Positions 8,332-17,122 of a stretch of DNA of 64,000 nt are shown here, one piece after another. Source of the stretch: Elizabethkingia meningoseptica_A (GTDB lineage: Bacteria; Bacteroidota; Bacteroidia; Flavobacteriales; Weeksellaceae). Where the stretch lies: positions 62,001-126,000 of the forward strand of contig NZ_JBJDLK010000008.1 of assembly GCF_045762675.1 (NCBI RefSeq), in the 5' to 3' direction. Numbering within the stretch: position 1 is the first letter of the stretch; every line of letters begins with the position of its first letter. The notes below the pieces were generated by a model that made no database searches, was not told where the DNA came from, and was given only the letters and a program-made list of their open reading frames with translations. Position numbers and translations under genes: made by a program.

Positions 8332-9198
8332 TTATTTTCCTAAATAGGATTTAAGAATTTTACTTCTGCTGTTATGCTTTAATCTCTTAATAGCTTTTTC
8401 TTTGATCTGACGAACACGCTCTCTTGTAAGATCGAAAGTTTCTCCGATTTCTTCAAGAGTCATTGGGTGCTTACCGTTTAATCCAAAGTACAATCTTACT
8501 AAGTCAGCTTCTCTTGGCGTTAATGTATTCAATGCTCTTTCAATTTCAATCTGAAGAGATTCAAGCATCAAATCTTTATCCGGTGAAGGAGATTCACCTG
8601 AACGAAGTACATCATATAAGTTAGAATCTTCACCTTCAACCAAAGGAGCATCCATAGAAAGGTGACGACCTGAGTTTTTCATGGATTCTTTAATATCCTC
8701 TTCACTCATGTCCAGTACTTCTGCCAATTCTTCTGGAGACGGCGGTCTTTCATTTTCCTGCTCTAAGTGTGCGTAGGCTTTATTAATCTTGTTAATAGAA
8801 CCAATTTTGTTTAATGGAAGACGAACAATTCTGGATTGTTCTGCCAATGCCTGAAGAATAGACTGACGGATCCACCATACTGCATAAGAAATAAACTTAA
8901 ATCCTCTCGTTTCGTCATAACGTTTCGCAGCCTTCATCAGACCAAGGTTTCCTTCATTAATTAAATCGGGAAGAGAAAGCCCCTGATTCTGGTACTGTTT
9001 AGACACCGATACAACGAAACGAAGGTTAGCTTTAATTAGTTTTTCTAAAGCTACTCTGTCTCCCGCGCGAATTTTTTGTGCTAAATCTACCTCTTCATCA
9101 GCTGTAATCAATTCTACTTTTCCGATTTCCTGAAGGTACTTGTCCAACGATGCAGTTTCCCTGTTGGTAACCTGCTTGGTAATTTTAAGTTGTCTCAT
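8332..9198 (-). CDS. rpoD: RNA polymerase primary sigma factor (short Bacteroidetes type)
   Basis: Housekeeping sigma factor of 288 residues. It lacks the long N-terminal region 1.1 of proteobacterial RpoD, as is normal in Bacteroidetes. Region 1.2 (TASLDKYLQEIGKVELI), region 2 (KANLRFVVSVSKQYQ, DLINEGNLGLMKAAKRYDE, FKFISYAVWWIRQSI), region 3 and region 4 (LTPREADLVRLYFGL, TLEEIGETFDLTRERVRQI) are all visible. A GTG at 9213 adds five codons, but MRQLKITKQVTNRET from the ATG at 9198 is the conserved start. It is expected to read the TAnnTTTG promoters seen throughout this window. Confidence 0.96.
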   Translation of the reverse strand: MRQLKITKQVTNRETASLDKYLQEIGKVELITADEEVDLAQKIRAGDRVALEKLIKANLRFVVSVSKQYQNQGLSLPDLINEGNLGLMKAAKRYDETRGFKFISYAVWWIRQSILQALAEQSRIVRLPLNKIGSINKINKAYAHLEQENERPPSPEELAEVLDMSEEDIKESMKNSGRHLSMDAPLVEGEDSNLYDVLRSGESPSPDKDLMLESLQIEIERALNTLTPREADLVRLYFGLNGKHPMTLEEIGETFDLTRERVRQIKEKAIKRLKHNSRSKILKSYLGK

Positions 9199-9250
9199 AG
9201 TATAAATACTCACCCACGAATAATGGGCTACAGTTATATATACGTACAGA

Positions 9251-9266
9251 GTAACAAAAAGGTTAC
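9251..9266. promoter_or_regulatory. GTAAC-N6-GTTAC palindrome upstream of rpoD
   Basis: GTAAC (9251-9255) and GTTAC (9262-9266) form an inverted repeat 53 bases before the rpoD start. It may be a regulator site; no protein is assigned. Confidence 0.25.
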
Positions 9267-9369
9267 AACTTTTTTTATTTTATTTTTAAATTTCCCTCTT
9301 TTGGGGAATATTTCTTTGAAAAACTTTTTGTAGATTGCTATGTTAAACAAACGATTTAATTACTTACTT

Positions 9370-10302
9370 ATGAAAAAGATGTTAACTATTGCCGCTTTGG
9401 CTGCTATTCCATTCTTTATGACAAGTTGTAAAAAGGATGCATCCGGGGCTGCAAAAAGTAGTTCGGTAGAGGTAAAAGACAATGATGCTGATGGTATTAT
9501 TGATTTTAACAACAAGTTTTTAAAACAATACAAATACCGCACAAGCAGTATTGAGAGTATTATTAAATACGCTAATGATGCTGTAACTAAATCTACCGGC
9601 GGTAATGTATTCATTATGTCGCATGTATCTACTTCTTTTGAATCCATGTCGGATAAAATAGAAAGTATTCCTTCAGGATTCGGAAAGCTTAAAGGAGATA
9701 TTGAAAAAGATTTCAAAATATTTAACGATACCAATACTGCTATCAAGAGTAAATATGATGAATTGAAATCTTATATGTCTGCTGAAGATTATAAGGATGA
9801 CAAAGGTGCAAAAGCTAAGAAGATTCAGGCTGAAATTGATGCTGAGTCAAAAAATTTCTTTGAAGCTGCAGAAAGAATCCTGGTTAAAATAAAACCGGCT
9901 GCAGATGCTGCAGAAGAGATTATCCTGAAAGACCATCCGCTGAAAAAGTATATACTTTCGTCTAAAGCAATGCTGGGCAGTATTGATAATTCTTATACAG
10001 TATTAGAAAAGCAATTTGAAGCTGGTAAATACAATGAAGCTGAAGCACAGAAAGCATATGATGAAGTCAACAAATTACTGGAAGCCAATAAAGCACAGAA
10101 ATTTGAAACCAGCGATTCTCAGAGTAAATATAAAGGAACAAGCTATGATAACCTGAATACAAGTGTTAATAATTACCTTGACCTTCTGAGAAAATTAATG
10201 CGCGACTCTAAAGCGGCAGGGAAAATTACAGAAGGCGATATGAGTACGTTAGACAGCTCATACAATTCAGTGATATCCAGCTACAATACCTTTGTTAACT
10301 AA
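9370..10302 (+). CDS. DUF3829-like lipoprotein
   Basis: A 310-residue exported lipoprotein. The ATG at 9370 gives the signal MKKMLTIAALAAIPFFMTSC with the lipid cysteine at residue 20; the in-frame ATG at 9340 would add ten residues before the signal and is less likely. The mature part is highly charged and mostly helical (FNNKFLKQYKYRTSSIESIIKYAN), resembling DUF3829/YiiG-type lipoproteins, which have no established function. It is a single gene divergent from rpoD, with its own terminator. Confidence 0.75.
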   Translation: MKKMLTIAALAAIPFFMTSCKKDASGAAKSSSVEVKDNDADGIIDFNNKFLKQYKYRTSSIESIIKYANDAVTKSTGGNVFIMSHVSTSFESMSDKIESIPSGFGKLKGDIEKDFKIFNDTNTAIKSKYDELKSYMSAEDYKDDKGAKAKKIQAEIDAESKNFFEAAERILVKIKPAADAAEEIILKDHPLKKYILSSKAMLGSIDNSYTVLEKQFEAGKYNEAEAQKAYDEVNKLLEANKAQKFETSDSQSKYKGTSYDNLNTSVNNYLDLLRKLMRDSKAAGKITEGDMSTLDSSYNSVISSYNTFVN

Positions 10303-10325
10303 TACAAAGATTTAATAAAAAACAG

Positions 10326-10350
10326 ATCCCGGATTTTTCCGGGATTTTTT
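10326..10350 (+). terminator. Terminator of the DUF3829-like gene
   Basis: ATCCCGGA (10326-10333) pairs with TCCGGGAT (10338-10345) around TTTT, followed by T to 10350. Confidence 0.93.
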
Positions 10351-10393
10351 ATTTTAAAACTTATCCGAAACCCAAAATTTCACAAATCATCAC

Positions 10394-10401
10394 TATCTTT
10401 G
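10394..10401 (+). promoter_or_regulatory. Promoter -7 element of uvrA, only 7 bases from the start codon
   Basis: TATCTTTG matches TAnnTTTG exactly. The ATG begins at 10409, so a transcription start a few bases after the element would give a leaderless or nearly leaderless uvrA mRNA. Confidence 0.7.
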
Positions 10402-10408
10402 TAACCTT

Positions 10409-13234
10409 ATGGAAAACACAGATTTCATTGAGGTTTATGGTGCCCGCGAGCATAACCTGAAAGACATTAGCGTAAAGATCCCGCGCAATGAACTTGTTGT
10501 AATTACCGGACTATCCGGAAGCGGAAAATCATCATTAGCCTTCGACACTATATTTGCAGAAGGGCAAAGACGATATATAGAAACATTTTCTGCCTATGCG
10601 CGTCAGTTTTTAGGCGGACTGGAAAGACCCGATGTTGATAAAATTGAAGGACTTTCTCCCGTTATTGCCATAGAACAGAAAACAACTTCCAAAAATCCAC
10701 GTTCAACTGTTGGAACAGTTACTGAACTGTATGACTTCCTGCGTCTTCTTTTCGCCAGAGTATCCGATGCTTATTCGGCTGATTCCGGTGAAAAAATGAT
10801 CGGCTATTCAGAAGATCAGATTTTGGAAAGTATCCGTGAAAATTACAGCGGGCAAAAAGTTCTTTTACTGGCACCTGTTGTAAGATCAAGAAAAGGACAT
10901 TACCGTGAACTTTTCGCCCAGTATTCCAAAAAAGGCTATATACAGGCAAGAGTAGATGGTGAACTTATTGATATTGAGCCGGATTTAAAGCTTGACCGTT
11001 ACAAAACCCACGATATTGAAATTGTAGTAGACCGTTTGATAATGGGAGAGGCAGCTTCTGAAGCCAGAATTCAGAAGTCTCTTTCTACGGCATTACATTT
11101 GGGTGAAGGAATTGTTATGGTGCAAAAATTCGGTGAAGATAACTTCAGATATTTCAGTAAGAACCTGATGGATGCTGCTACCGGAGAATCGATTCCGTTA
11201 CCGGAACCTAATACCTTTTCGTTCAACTCTCCGAAAGGAAGCTGCCCTACGTGTAAAGGACTTGGAAATATAAAAAAGATCAATACAGATTTCTTTGTAG
11301 AAAATCCAAAACTTTCCATCAGTCAGGGCGCATTACTTCCATTGGAAGATATTAAAAATAATAAATGGCTGTTGGCACAGATCAAATCCATTCTGGATTT
11401 ATATGATCTGGATTTGTCTACACCTTTCAATAAAATCCCTGAAGAAGCTTTAAACCTTATTTATAATGGTTGTCAGCAGGATATTGTAAAAGATCTGAAA
11501 CATGCAGGCATCAGTAAAAAAATAAAAATCAACTTCGAAGGGCTTATTCCTTTCCTGGAGCAGGTAGTCGAAGACAAGGAAAGCTATGAAGCAACCCTTG
11601 TAGAAAGGCATTTTACGACTGATGAAGTTTGTCCCGATTGTCATGGTGCCAGATTACAGCCTTCCAGTCTGCAATTCAGAATTGATGGCAGAAATATTTC
11701 AGAAGTCAGCGCACTTTCACTTTCAGAACTTCAGGAATGGCTGGAGGACGTTAAAGACAAATTCTCAGAGAAAAATAAAATTATTGCGCACGAGATTCTT
11801 AAAGAAATTCAAAGTCGCTTAGGTTTTCTGCTGGATGTAGGTTTGGATTACCTTAGTCTCAGCCGTGCAACACGTACATTATCGGGTGGAGAATCTCAGC
11901 GCATCCGTCTTGCCACTCAAATTGGTTCTCAGCTGGTAAACGTACTTTATATCCTGGATGAGCCTTCTATTGGACTTCACCAGAGAGATAATGAAAGACT
12001 GATCAGCTCGCTTAAAAACCTCAGAGATATTGGCAACTCGGTTATTGTTGTAGAACACGATAAAGATATGATTCTGGAAGCAGATCATGTACTTGACATA
12101 GGTCCTAAAGCCGGAAAATTCGGTGGTGAGATTCTTTGGCAGGGAAAACCGGATGAACTTATAAAAGCTGATACAATAACAGCTGATTATATCACCGGAA
12201 AACGTAAAATAGAAATTCCTGCTGAAAGAAGAAAAGGAAATGGTAAATCTATTGTTCTGAAAGGTGCAAAAGGAAACAATCTAAAGAATGTTAACCTCGA
12301 AGTTCCTTTAGGAAAACTCGTTGTTGTTACCGGAATTTCCGGAAGCGGAAAATCTTCTCTGATCAATGGTACTTTATATCCTATCCTTAACCGTCATTTC
12401 TACCGAAGTGTACAGGAACCTTTACCATACAAAAGTATTGAAGGTATTGACAATATCGATAAAATTGTAGATGTAGACCAGTCGCCAATCGGCAGAACAC
12501 CACGTTCTAACCCGGCTACATATACAGGTGTATTTACTGATATCCGGAATCTGTTTGCTGAACTTCCGGAAGCTAAAATCCGTGGTTATAAACCCGGAAG
12601 ATTCTCCTTCAATGTAAAAGGCGGAAGATGCGAAACCTGTCAGGGTGCCGGATTAAAGCTGATTGAAATGCATTTCCTTCCGGATGTATACGTACATTGT
12701 GAAACATGTAACGGAAAAAGATTCAACAGAGAGACGCTGGAAGTACGTTACAAAGGAAAATCTATTTCCGATGTACTGGATATGACTATTAATGAAGCGG
12801 TAGAATTCTTCCAGCCATTCCCGAAGATTTTTGCAAAGGTAAAAACCCTGCAAGATGTAGGTTTAGGTTATATTACATTAGGGCAGCAGTCTACCACACT
12901 TTCCGGTGGGGAAGCCCAGCGTATAAAACTGGCAACAGAGCTGGCAAAAAAACAAACCGGAAACACTCTTTACATTCTCGATGAACCGACAACAGGACTT
13001 CATTTTGAGGATGTAAAAGTATTACTGAATGCTATTGAGCAATTGGTAGATATGGGAAACTCATTTATCATTATAGAACATAATATGGATGTTATTAAAA
13101 TGGCAGACTATATTATCGATATCGGACCTGAAGGTGGTAAACACGGAGGCAAAATTGTAGCAGAAGGAACACCAGAACAGATCGTTAAAAACAAAAACAG
13201 CCTTACCGCTAAATTTTTGAAAAAAGAATTGTAA
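10409..13234 (+). CDS. uvrA: Excinuclease ABC subunit A
   Basis: DNA-damage recognition ATPase of nucleotide excision repair, 941 residues. It has the duplicated ABC architecture: Walker A GLSGSGKSS at residues 34-42 and GISGSGKSS near 645, and signature motifs LSGGESQRIRLA near 490 and LSGGEAQRIKLA near 830. Zinc-binding CxxC pairs are visible at CPTCKG, CPDCHG, and CETCQG/CETCNG. It starts just after its promoter element and is followed 8 bases later by an acetyltransferase, probably in the same transcript. Confidence 0.97.
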   Translation: MENTDFIEVYGAREHNLKDISVKIPRNELVVITGLSGSGKSSLAFDTIFAEGQRRYIETFSAYARQFLGGLERPDVDKIEGLSPVIAIEQKTTSKNPRSTVGTVTELYDFLRLLFARVSDAYSADSGEKMIGYSEDQILESIRENYSGQKVLLLAPVVRSRKGHYRELFAQYSKKGYIQARVDGELIDIEPDLKLDRYKTHDIEIVVDRLIMGEAASEARIQKSLSTALHLGEGIVMVQKFGEDNFRYFSKNLMDAATGESIPLPEPNTFSFNSPKGSCPTCKGLGNIKKINTDFFVENPKLSISQGALLPLEDIKNNKWLLAQIKSILDLYDLDLSTPFNKIPEEALNLIYNGCQQDIVKDLKHAGISKKIKINFEGLIPFLEQVVEDKESYEATLVERHFTTDEVCPDCHGARLQPSSLQFRIDGRNISEVSALSLSELQEWLEDVKDKFSEKNKIIAHEILKEIQSRLGFLLDVGLDYLSLSRATRTLSGGESQRIRLATQIGSQLVNVLYILDEPSIGLHQRDNERLISSLKNLRDIGNSVIVVEHDKDMILEADHVLDIGPKAGKFGGEILWQGKPDELIKADTITADYITGKRKIEIPAERRKGNGKSIVLKGAKGNNLKNVNLEVPLGKLVVVTGISGSGKSSLINGTLYPILNRHFYRSVQEPLPYKSIEGIDNIDKIVDVDQSPIGRTPRSNPATYTGVFTDIRNLFAELPEAKIRGYKPGRFSFNVKGGRCETCQGAGLKLIEMHFLPDVYVHCETCNGKRFNRETLEVRYKGKSISDVLDMTINEAVEFFQPFPKIFAKVKTLQDVGLGYITLGQQSTTLSGGEAQRIKLATELAKKQTGNTLYILDEPTTGLHFEDVKVLLNAIEQLVDMGNSFIIIEHNMDVIKMADYIIDIGPEGGKHGGKIVAEGTPEQIVKNKNSLTAKFLKKEL

Positions 13235-13242
13235 TTTGGATT

Positions 13243-13737
13243 ATGGATAATTTCGAAATCAGAAACATGCAGGAATCCGACGGGCAGTCGGTTTTAGATA
13301 TATTCATTGAAGGTATTGAAGGTAAAAATGCAACCTTCGAAGAGAATGCACCAACCTGGGAAGCCTGGAAAATTAATCACTATGAAAATTGCAGATTAGT
13401 GATTACCGATGACCAGAGTAAAGTCCTTGGCTGGGCAGCGTTATCACCTGTAAGTAAGAGGCCATGTTTTAGTGGCGTTGCTGAAGTAAGCATCTATCTT
13501 ACCGAAGCAGTAAAAGGGCAGGGGCTTGGTACATTACTGCTGAAAAGACTTGTTAATGAAAGTGAGGAAAACGGATTCTGGACTTTACAGTCTGGTATTT
13601 TCCCGGAAAATAAAGCCAGCCTGAATACACATCAAAAATGTGGTTTCCGTATAGTGGGGACACGTGAAAAGTTTGGAAAAATGCCTGATGGTGTATGGCG
13701 TGATATTATTCTTGTAGAAAGAAGAAAAGAAGATTAA
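13243..13737 (+). CDS. GNAT acetyltransferase, phosphinothricin acetyltransferase-like
   Basis: A 164-residue acetyl-CoA-dependent N-acetyltransferase. The acetyl-CoA-binding motif A is GQGLGTLLLKRLV near residues 95-107. Features shared with the PAT/MddA branch are NATFEENAPTWEAW, LGWAALSPVSKRP, GVAEVSIYL and the C-terminal GKMPDGVWRDIILVERR. Family members acetylate methionine sulfoximine or sulfone, or phosphinothricin; the native substrate here is not known. It starts 8 bases after uvrA, suggesting cotranscription rather than a functional link. Confidence 0.85.
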   Translation: MDNFEIRNMQESDGQSVLDIFIEGIEGKNATFEENAPTWEAWKINHYENCRLVITDDQSKVLGWAALSPVSKRPCFSGVAEVSIYLTEAVKGQGLGTLLLKRLVNESEENGFWTLQSGIFPENKASLNTHQKCGFRIVGTREKFGKMPDGVWRDIILVERRKED

Positions 13738-13775
13738 CATTATCTAGCTTCTGATTTATCATAAATTATATACAA

Positions 13776-13803
13776 GCACAGACTTTCCGTTTGTGCCTGT
13801 TTT
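13776..13803 (+). terminator. Probable terminator after the uvrA-acetyltransferase unit
   Basis: The 8-base arms 13776-13783 and 13789-13796 (GCACAGAC against GTTTGTGC, one wobble) are followed by CTGTTTTA. The T-run is short, so confidence is moderate. Confidence 0.5.
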
Positions 13804-13832
13804 ATAAACATCATTAGAGTAGAATTTTAAAT

Positions 13833-14159
13833 ATGTGTGAAAAACAATATACTTTCATTAAATCCGGAAAAAGGTTAATCAAATTAAATTTTAACGAAAT
13901 CTCTATCATTAAGGGACTTGGCAATTATGTGGAAATTATTACAACAGGCAACAAAAAGCTGGTGTATTATAAATCACTAAAAGACCTTATTGAAAACCTT
14001 CCGGAAGAATTTATGAGGGTTCATAATTCGTTTATCATCAATCTCAGAAACGTAGATTATTTTGAGGACAATCATTTGATTATAAATGATCAGAAAATTT
14101 CTGTTGCAAAAAGTTACAAAACCTGTTTACTGAACAGTTTTGACAAATTATTGCTTTAA
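13833..14159 (+). CDS. Stand-alone LytTR DNA-binding protein
   Basis: A 108-residue protein that is almost entirely one LytTR domain: FIKSGKRLIKLNFNEISIIKGLGNYVEII, then YYKSLKDLIENLPEEFMRVHNSFIINLRNVDYF. No receiver domain is fused to it and no histidine kinase is adjacent. Such single-domain LytTR proteins bind DNA directly, and how they are controlled is usually unknown. It sits alone between the acetyltransferase and the NTF2-like gene, so its target is not evident; that neighbour is a possible one. Confidence 0.85.
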   Translation: MCEKQYTFIKSGKRLIKLNFNEISIIKGLGNYVEIITTGNKKLVYYKSLKDLIENLPEEFMRVHNSFIINLRNVDYFEDNHLIINDQKISVAKSYKTCLLNSFDKLLL

Positions 14160-14298
14160 ATACTTGATGTTCTAAACTAAAATAAACAGGCACAGGAGTT
14201 TCTAGAAAGTAAAATGGCTTTTAAATAATAAAGCAGGGTAACTACATAAAAGATAAGTACAAATAAATAAGTCTTTTTCTAATAACCAATTGGGTAAT

Positions 14299-14306
14299 TA
14301 GCTTTG
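14299..14306 (+). promoter_or_regulatory. Promoter -7 element of the NTF2-like gene
   Basis: TAGCTTTG is an exact TAnnTTTG match 18 bases before the start codon at 14325. Confidence 0.65.
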
Positions 14307-14324
14307 TGATCAAATAAAATAAAT

Positions 14325-14807
14325 ATGTATTCACAATCAGATTTACACAAATTATCCAATCCGTACATCAAAGATGTTCAATCCATCGATACTATTATAA
14401 AAGCTTCATACGAGGTTGTTTCTGGCGAAAAAGGCGCCAAAAGACAATGGGAGAGAGACCTTTTTTTGCATCACCCAAAAGCTATTTATTCTTTTACAGA
14501 TAGAACAAACCCTAAACATAACCAGGTTACAATGACTATTGGAGAGTTTCATAAAGAAACTGATGATATGATTATACAGACGGCTTTTTTTGAAACAGAA
14601 ATAAACCGGGAAGTCAGAACCTTTGGAAATATAGCCCATGTATGGAGCACCTACGAAACCCAATTAGAAAAAGATGGTCCTGTTGTAAGAAGAGGAATCA
14701 ATAGCATACAACTTTTCTTTGAAAATAACCGTTGGTATATTATATCCTGGATTTTCGATAAAGAACTGGACAACAACAGAATTCCCAAAACATTTGACAG
14801 GAATTAG
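14325..14807 (+). CDS. NTF2-like (SnoaL/DUF4440-type) protein
   Basis: A 160-residue cytoplasmic protein with no signal peptide. The pattern of an N-terminal helix (SIDTIIKASYEVVSGE), then strands carrying HPKAIYSFTDRT, GNIAHVWSTYETQ and a final ENNRWYIISWIFDKE fits the cone-shaped NTF2-like fold, which serves as a small-molecule binding pocket or enzyme in many roles. No catalytic residues can be assigned. It has its own promoter and is convergent with the metallopeptidase gene, whose stop lies 5 bases away. Confidence 0.7.
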   Translation: MYSQSDLHKLSNPYIKDVQSIDTIIKASYEVVSGEKGAKRQWERDLFLHHPKAIYSFTDRTNPKHNQVTMTIGEFHKETDDMIIQTAFFETEINREVRTFGNIAHVWSTYETQLEKDGPVVRRGINSIQLFFENNRWYIISWIFDKELDNNRIPKTFDRN

Positions 14808-14812
14808 ATCCA

Positions 14813-15802
14813 CTACAAGGAATTTATATAATCCTCGTAACCACTTTTTTCCAGTACTTGTTTAGCTGTCATTCCGTAGATATCTTTCCAGGAGTTGCTT
14901 CCGTGTTTTTGAACATACTTTTCAATAATCCTGAAACCTAACCAATAATTAAGTGTTTTAGGTGCATCGGGGAAAAGTTTAAGCTTATCATTTCTTAGCA
15001 ATGCATTTTTCCCTGATGTATCATTAAAATAAGGTTTAACCTTTTCAAAGATTTGTTTTTCATTCTCCATGTACCATTGCCATTCTTTCGGAGACATATT
15101 TTCAACAGCTTCATATTTCTGCATCTTACCATTGAAAAATACCCAGCTAAAATAGCAAGCAAATCCTTCTTCAACAGTCTGCGCTAGAGCAGTCTCTTTA
15201 TCCGGATCAGCATCTCTGTATTTTTCATATACCAAATGGTTTAACTCATGGGCCAATCCTTTCTCTACAAGATAAGCCGGATCAAAGCTTTTATTATTCA
15301 GCTCCAAAGCAAATTGTTCCGCATTACAGCCTCCGAAGGCTATTCCCGTGATCGGAGTAAAAAGAATACTGATTCTTGCTTTGGGCTTGTAGGGAACCAG
15401 TTTATTGAATTTTTTCAGGCTGGAAGAAAATAAAGCCTGCAGGTTTAATTTCAATAATGATTGCACCCTGCTGTCAATGAATGTCTTATTTTCAGGATAA
15501 AAAGTCTTATTCCATTTAATCATTCCCTCCGGATTATTGAATAAAACAGCATTTTCATCTCCGAATATCGTCCCATAGCAACTATCCCACAATTTTTTAT
15601 GGGACAGGTAGACTTTATTCGTAATCATTTCAGAATTATACGCATCTTTTTTGTGGGCCAGAACCTGATATTTAAACAAATTTTTAATCACAATATCATT
15701 GACCTTAATACTGTCCGGGAGCTTTTCTAATTGATCATCAATATTTTTCTGACACAAAGCCAATACCGGAACCAGTACTAACAAAAATTTAATTTTCTTC
15801 AT
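14813..15802 (-). CDS. Putative secreted zinc metallopeptidase (HExxH)
   Basis: A 329-residue protein with a signal peptide (MKKIKFLLVLVPVLALCQ). The ATG at 15802 puts the signal at the N-terminus; the frame is open to 15862 but those extra residues are not signal-like. Residues 185-189 read HELNH, the HExxH zinc-binding signature, and EEGFACYF about 25 residues later could supply the third ligand. This is the arrangement of gluzincin-type predicted proteases such as the DUF2268 group. Substrate and true family are unknown. Confidence 0.7.
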   Translation of the reverse strand: MKKIKFLLVLVPVLALCQKNIDDQLEKLPDSIKVNDIVIKNLFKYQVLAHKKDAYNSEMITNKVYLSHKKLWDSCYGTIFGDENAVLFNNPEGMIKWNKTFYPENKTFIDSRVQSLLKLNLQALFSSSLKKFNKLVPYKPKARISILFTPITGIAFGGCNAEQFALELNNKSFDPAYLVEKGLAHELNHLVYEKYRDADPDKETALAQTVEEGFACYFSWVFFNGKMQKYEAVENMSPKEWQWYMENEKQIFEKVKPYFNDTSGKNALLRNDKLKLFPDAPKTLNYWLGFRIIEKYVQKHGSNSWKDIYGMTAKQVLEKSGYEDYINSL

Positions 15803-15915
15803 ATAATTACTCAGAGCTAACAATTTCTCACTGTATGAAGATATAAAAATACAACAATACAAGCCTAAAGATGTTTACATTAAGCCAGCATTTTTTGATT
15901 TAAAAATAAGACGGG

Positions 15916-16380
15916 TTATACTTCGTCAGGAATATTTCGTTTAAGATAGGAATCATAATCCGGAATCTCCGCCTGATATTCTGTTTCCATAAAAGGAGAG
16001 GAGAGAATAAAATCAGCGGTTGCACTATCACAGGCCATTGGTGTATTCCACACCACGCAAAGACGGATAAAAGCCTTAACATCGCTATCATGAGGTTGTG
16101 CTTCCATAGGATCCCAAAAGAAAATAACAATATCAATCTGGCGCTGCGCAATCATAGATCCCAGCTGCTGATCTCCGCCAAGCGGACCACTCATAACTCT
16201 TTTAACTTCTACACCGAGATGTTCTTCAATTAGCTTTCCGGTAGTTCCTGTAGCAATAAGATTATGTTTTGTCAGTTTGCCGGCGTGTTTTTGCACCCAT
16301 CTCACCAGATCTTCTTTTTTATGATCGTGGGCAACCAATGCAATGGTTTTCCTTTCGGGTAGAGTTCTTATACTTTTCAT
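15916..16380 (-). CDS. mgsA: Methylglyoxal synthase
   Basis: A 154-residue enzyme converting dihydroxyacetone phosphate to methylglyoxal and phosphate, a bypass of lower glycolysis. Conserved features are IALVAHDHKKEDLVRW at the N-terminus, GTTGKLIEEHLG, the active-site region SGPLGGDQQLG near residue 64, and FFWDPMEAQPHDSDVKAFIR near residue 88. It has its own -7 element and lies downstream of a terminator, so it is transcribed separately from the peroxiredoxin cluster. Confidence 0.95.
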   Translation of the reverse strand: MKSIRTLPERKTIALVAHDHKKEDLVRWVQKHAGKLTKHNLIATGTTGKLIEEHLGVEVKRVMSGPLGGDQQLGSMIAQRQIDIVIFFWDPMEAQPHDSDVKAFIRLCVVWNTPMACDSATADFILSSPFMETEYQAEIPDYDSYLKRNIPDEV

Positions 16381-16397
16381 GATTATAGTTTACACTA

Positions 16398-16405
16398 CAA
16401 ATTTA
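16398..16405 (-). promoter_or_regulatory. Promoter -7 element of mgsA
   Basis: On the minus strand this reads TAAATTTG, an exact TAnnTTTG match 17 bases before the mgsA start codon. Confidence 0.6.
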
Positions 16406-16418
16406 ATTTTTTAGACAT

Positions 16419-16447
16419 AAAAAAAGCAACCTTTTGAGGTTGCTTTT
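16419..16447. terminator. Terminator after the peroxiredoxin-thioredoxin cluster
   Basis: AAAAGCAACC (16422-16431) pairs with GGTTGCTTTT (16438-16447) around a 6-base loop. On the minus strand a run of T follows, ending the DUF6952-like gene's transcript. Confidence 0.88.
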
Positions 16448-16459
16448 ATATTATATATT

Positions 16460-16708
16460 TTATCTGTCGATACTTCCCATTACTTTCTGGGCAAACCCGT
16501 TCAGGGCATCTTTTTCAGAAAGACCGGATTTAACCTGTCCGTGTACTTCCTGTGCGCCGCAGATATTGGTAATCAGTTCACCCGCAACGTCCAGATCCTC
16601 ATCGGAAACACCTCTGAATTCAGTGAATTTTTCTAATACTTCAAGTGTTGCTTCCAGTTGTTCTTCTGTACAGTTTTGGTACAGTTGTCTAATGATCGGT
16701 AATTTCAT
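16460..16708 (-). CDS. Small DUF6952-like protein
   Basis: An 82-residue acidic soluble protein (KLPIIRQLYQNCTEEQLEATLEVLEKF...VSDEDLDVAGELITNICGAQEVH) with two cysteines at residues 13 and 50 and no signal peptide. It looks like the DUF6952 family of Bacteroidetes. It starts 3 bases after the thioredoxin stop, so translational coupling is likely. Placement last in a peroxiredoxin-thioredoxin unit suggests a role in thiol redox or peroxide defence, but this is inferred from context only. Confidence 0.75.
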   Translation of the reverse strand: MKLPIIRQLYQNCTEEQLEATLEVLEKFTEFRGVSDEDLDVAGELITNICGAQEVHGQVKSGLSEKDALNGFAQKVMGSIDR

Positions 16709-16711
16709 TTC

Positions 16712-17023
16712 TTAACCTTTAATTTCGTTAAACAAATCATTTAAAACTTCAGCTTTATTAGTCTGAACCTGATTTTTTAGCTGTCCGCCTTCAAATGCTG
16801 CGAAAGTTGGCAGGTTATCTACGTTTGCTAATTTTCTGGATTCAGGAAGCTTTTCTGCATCTACATAGTAGAATTCCACATCTTCATTTTCAGAAGCCAG
16901 TTTTTTAAATTTAGGCTTCATAATTCTGCAATTACCACACCATGAGGCACCATACTGCACCATTACTTTGGCATTACTGTTTACTATTTCTTGTAATTTA
17001 TCTTCTGTTAATTCTGTGTACAT
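16712..17023 (-). CDS. Thioredoxin-family protein
   Basis: A 103-residue cytoplasmic thioredoxin fold with the redox motif C29-G-N-C32 (YGASWCGNCRIMKPKF) in place of the usual CGPC, and the cis-proline loop NLPTFAAFEGG near residue 71. The GN dipeptide should alter its redox potential relative to housekeeping thioredoxin. It lies just downstream of a 2-Cys peroxiredoxin, so it is the likely reductant for that enzyme. It is followed immediately by the DUF6952-like gene. Confidence 0.88.
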   Translation of the reverse strand: MYTELTEDKLQEIVNSNAKVMVQYGASWCGNCRIMKPKFKKLASENEDVEFYYVDAEKLPESRKLANVDNLPTFAAFEGGQLKNQVQTNKAEVLNDLFNEIKG

Positions 17024-17056
17024 CCTTGTATTTTTCTTTAAGATTTGGGTATAAAA

Positions 17057-17103
17057 AATGTGATAATCAGCAAAAAACTAATCTCTTAACTAATTATCAC
17101 ATT
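17057..17103 (-). terminator. Large-loop hairpin between peroxiredoxin and thioredoxin genes
   Basis: Perfect 11-bp arms AATGTGATAAT (17057-17067) and ATTATCACATT (17093-17103) enclose 25 bases. On the minus strand the stem is followed by TTTTTTAT. This looks like a terminator or attenuator that would let the peroxiredoxin be made in excess of the thioredoxin. Confidence 0.6.
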
Positions 17104-17122
17104 ATATGTTGTTTTTTAGGGA

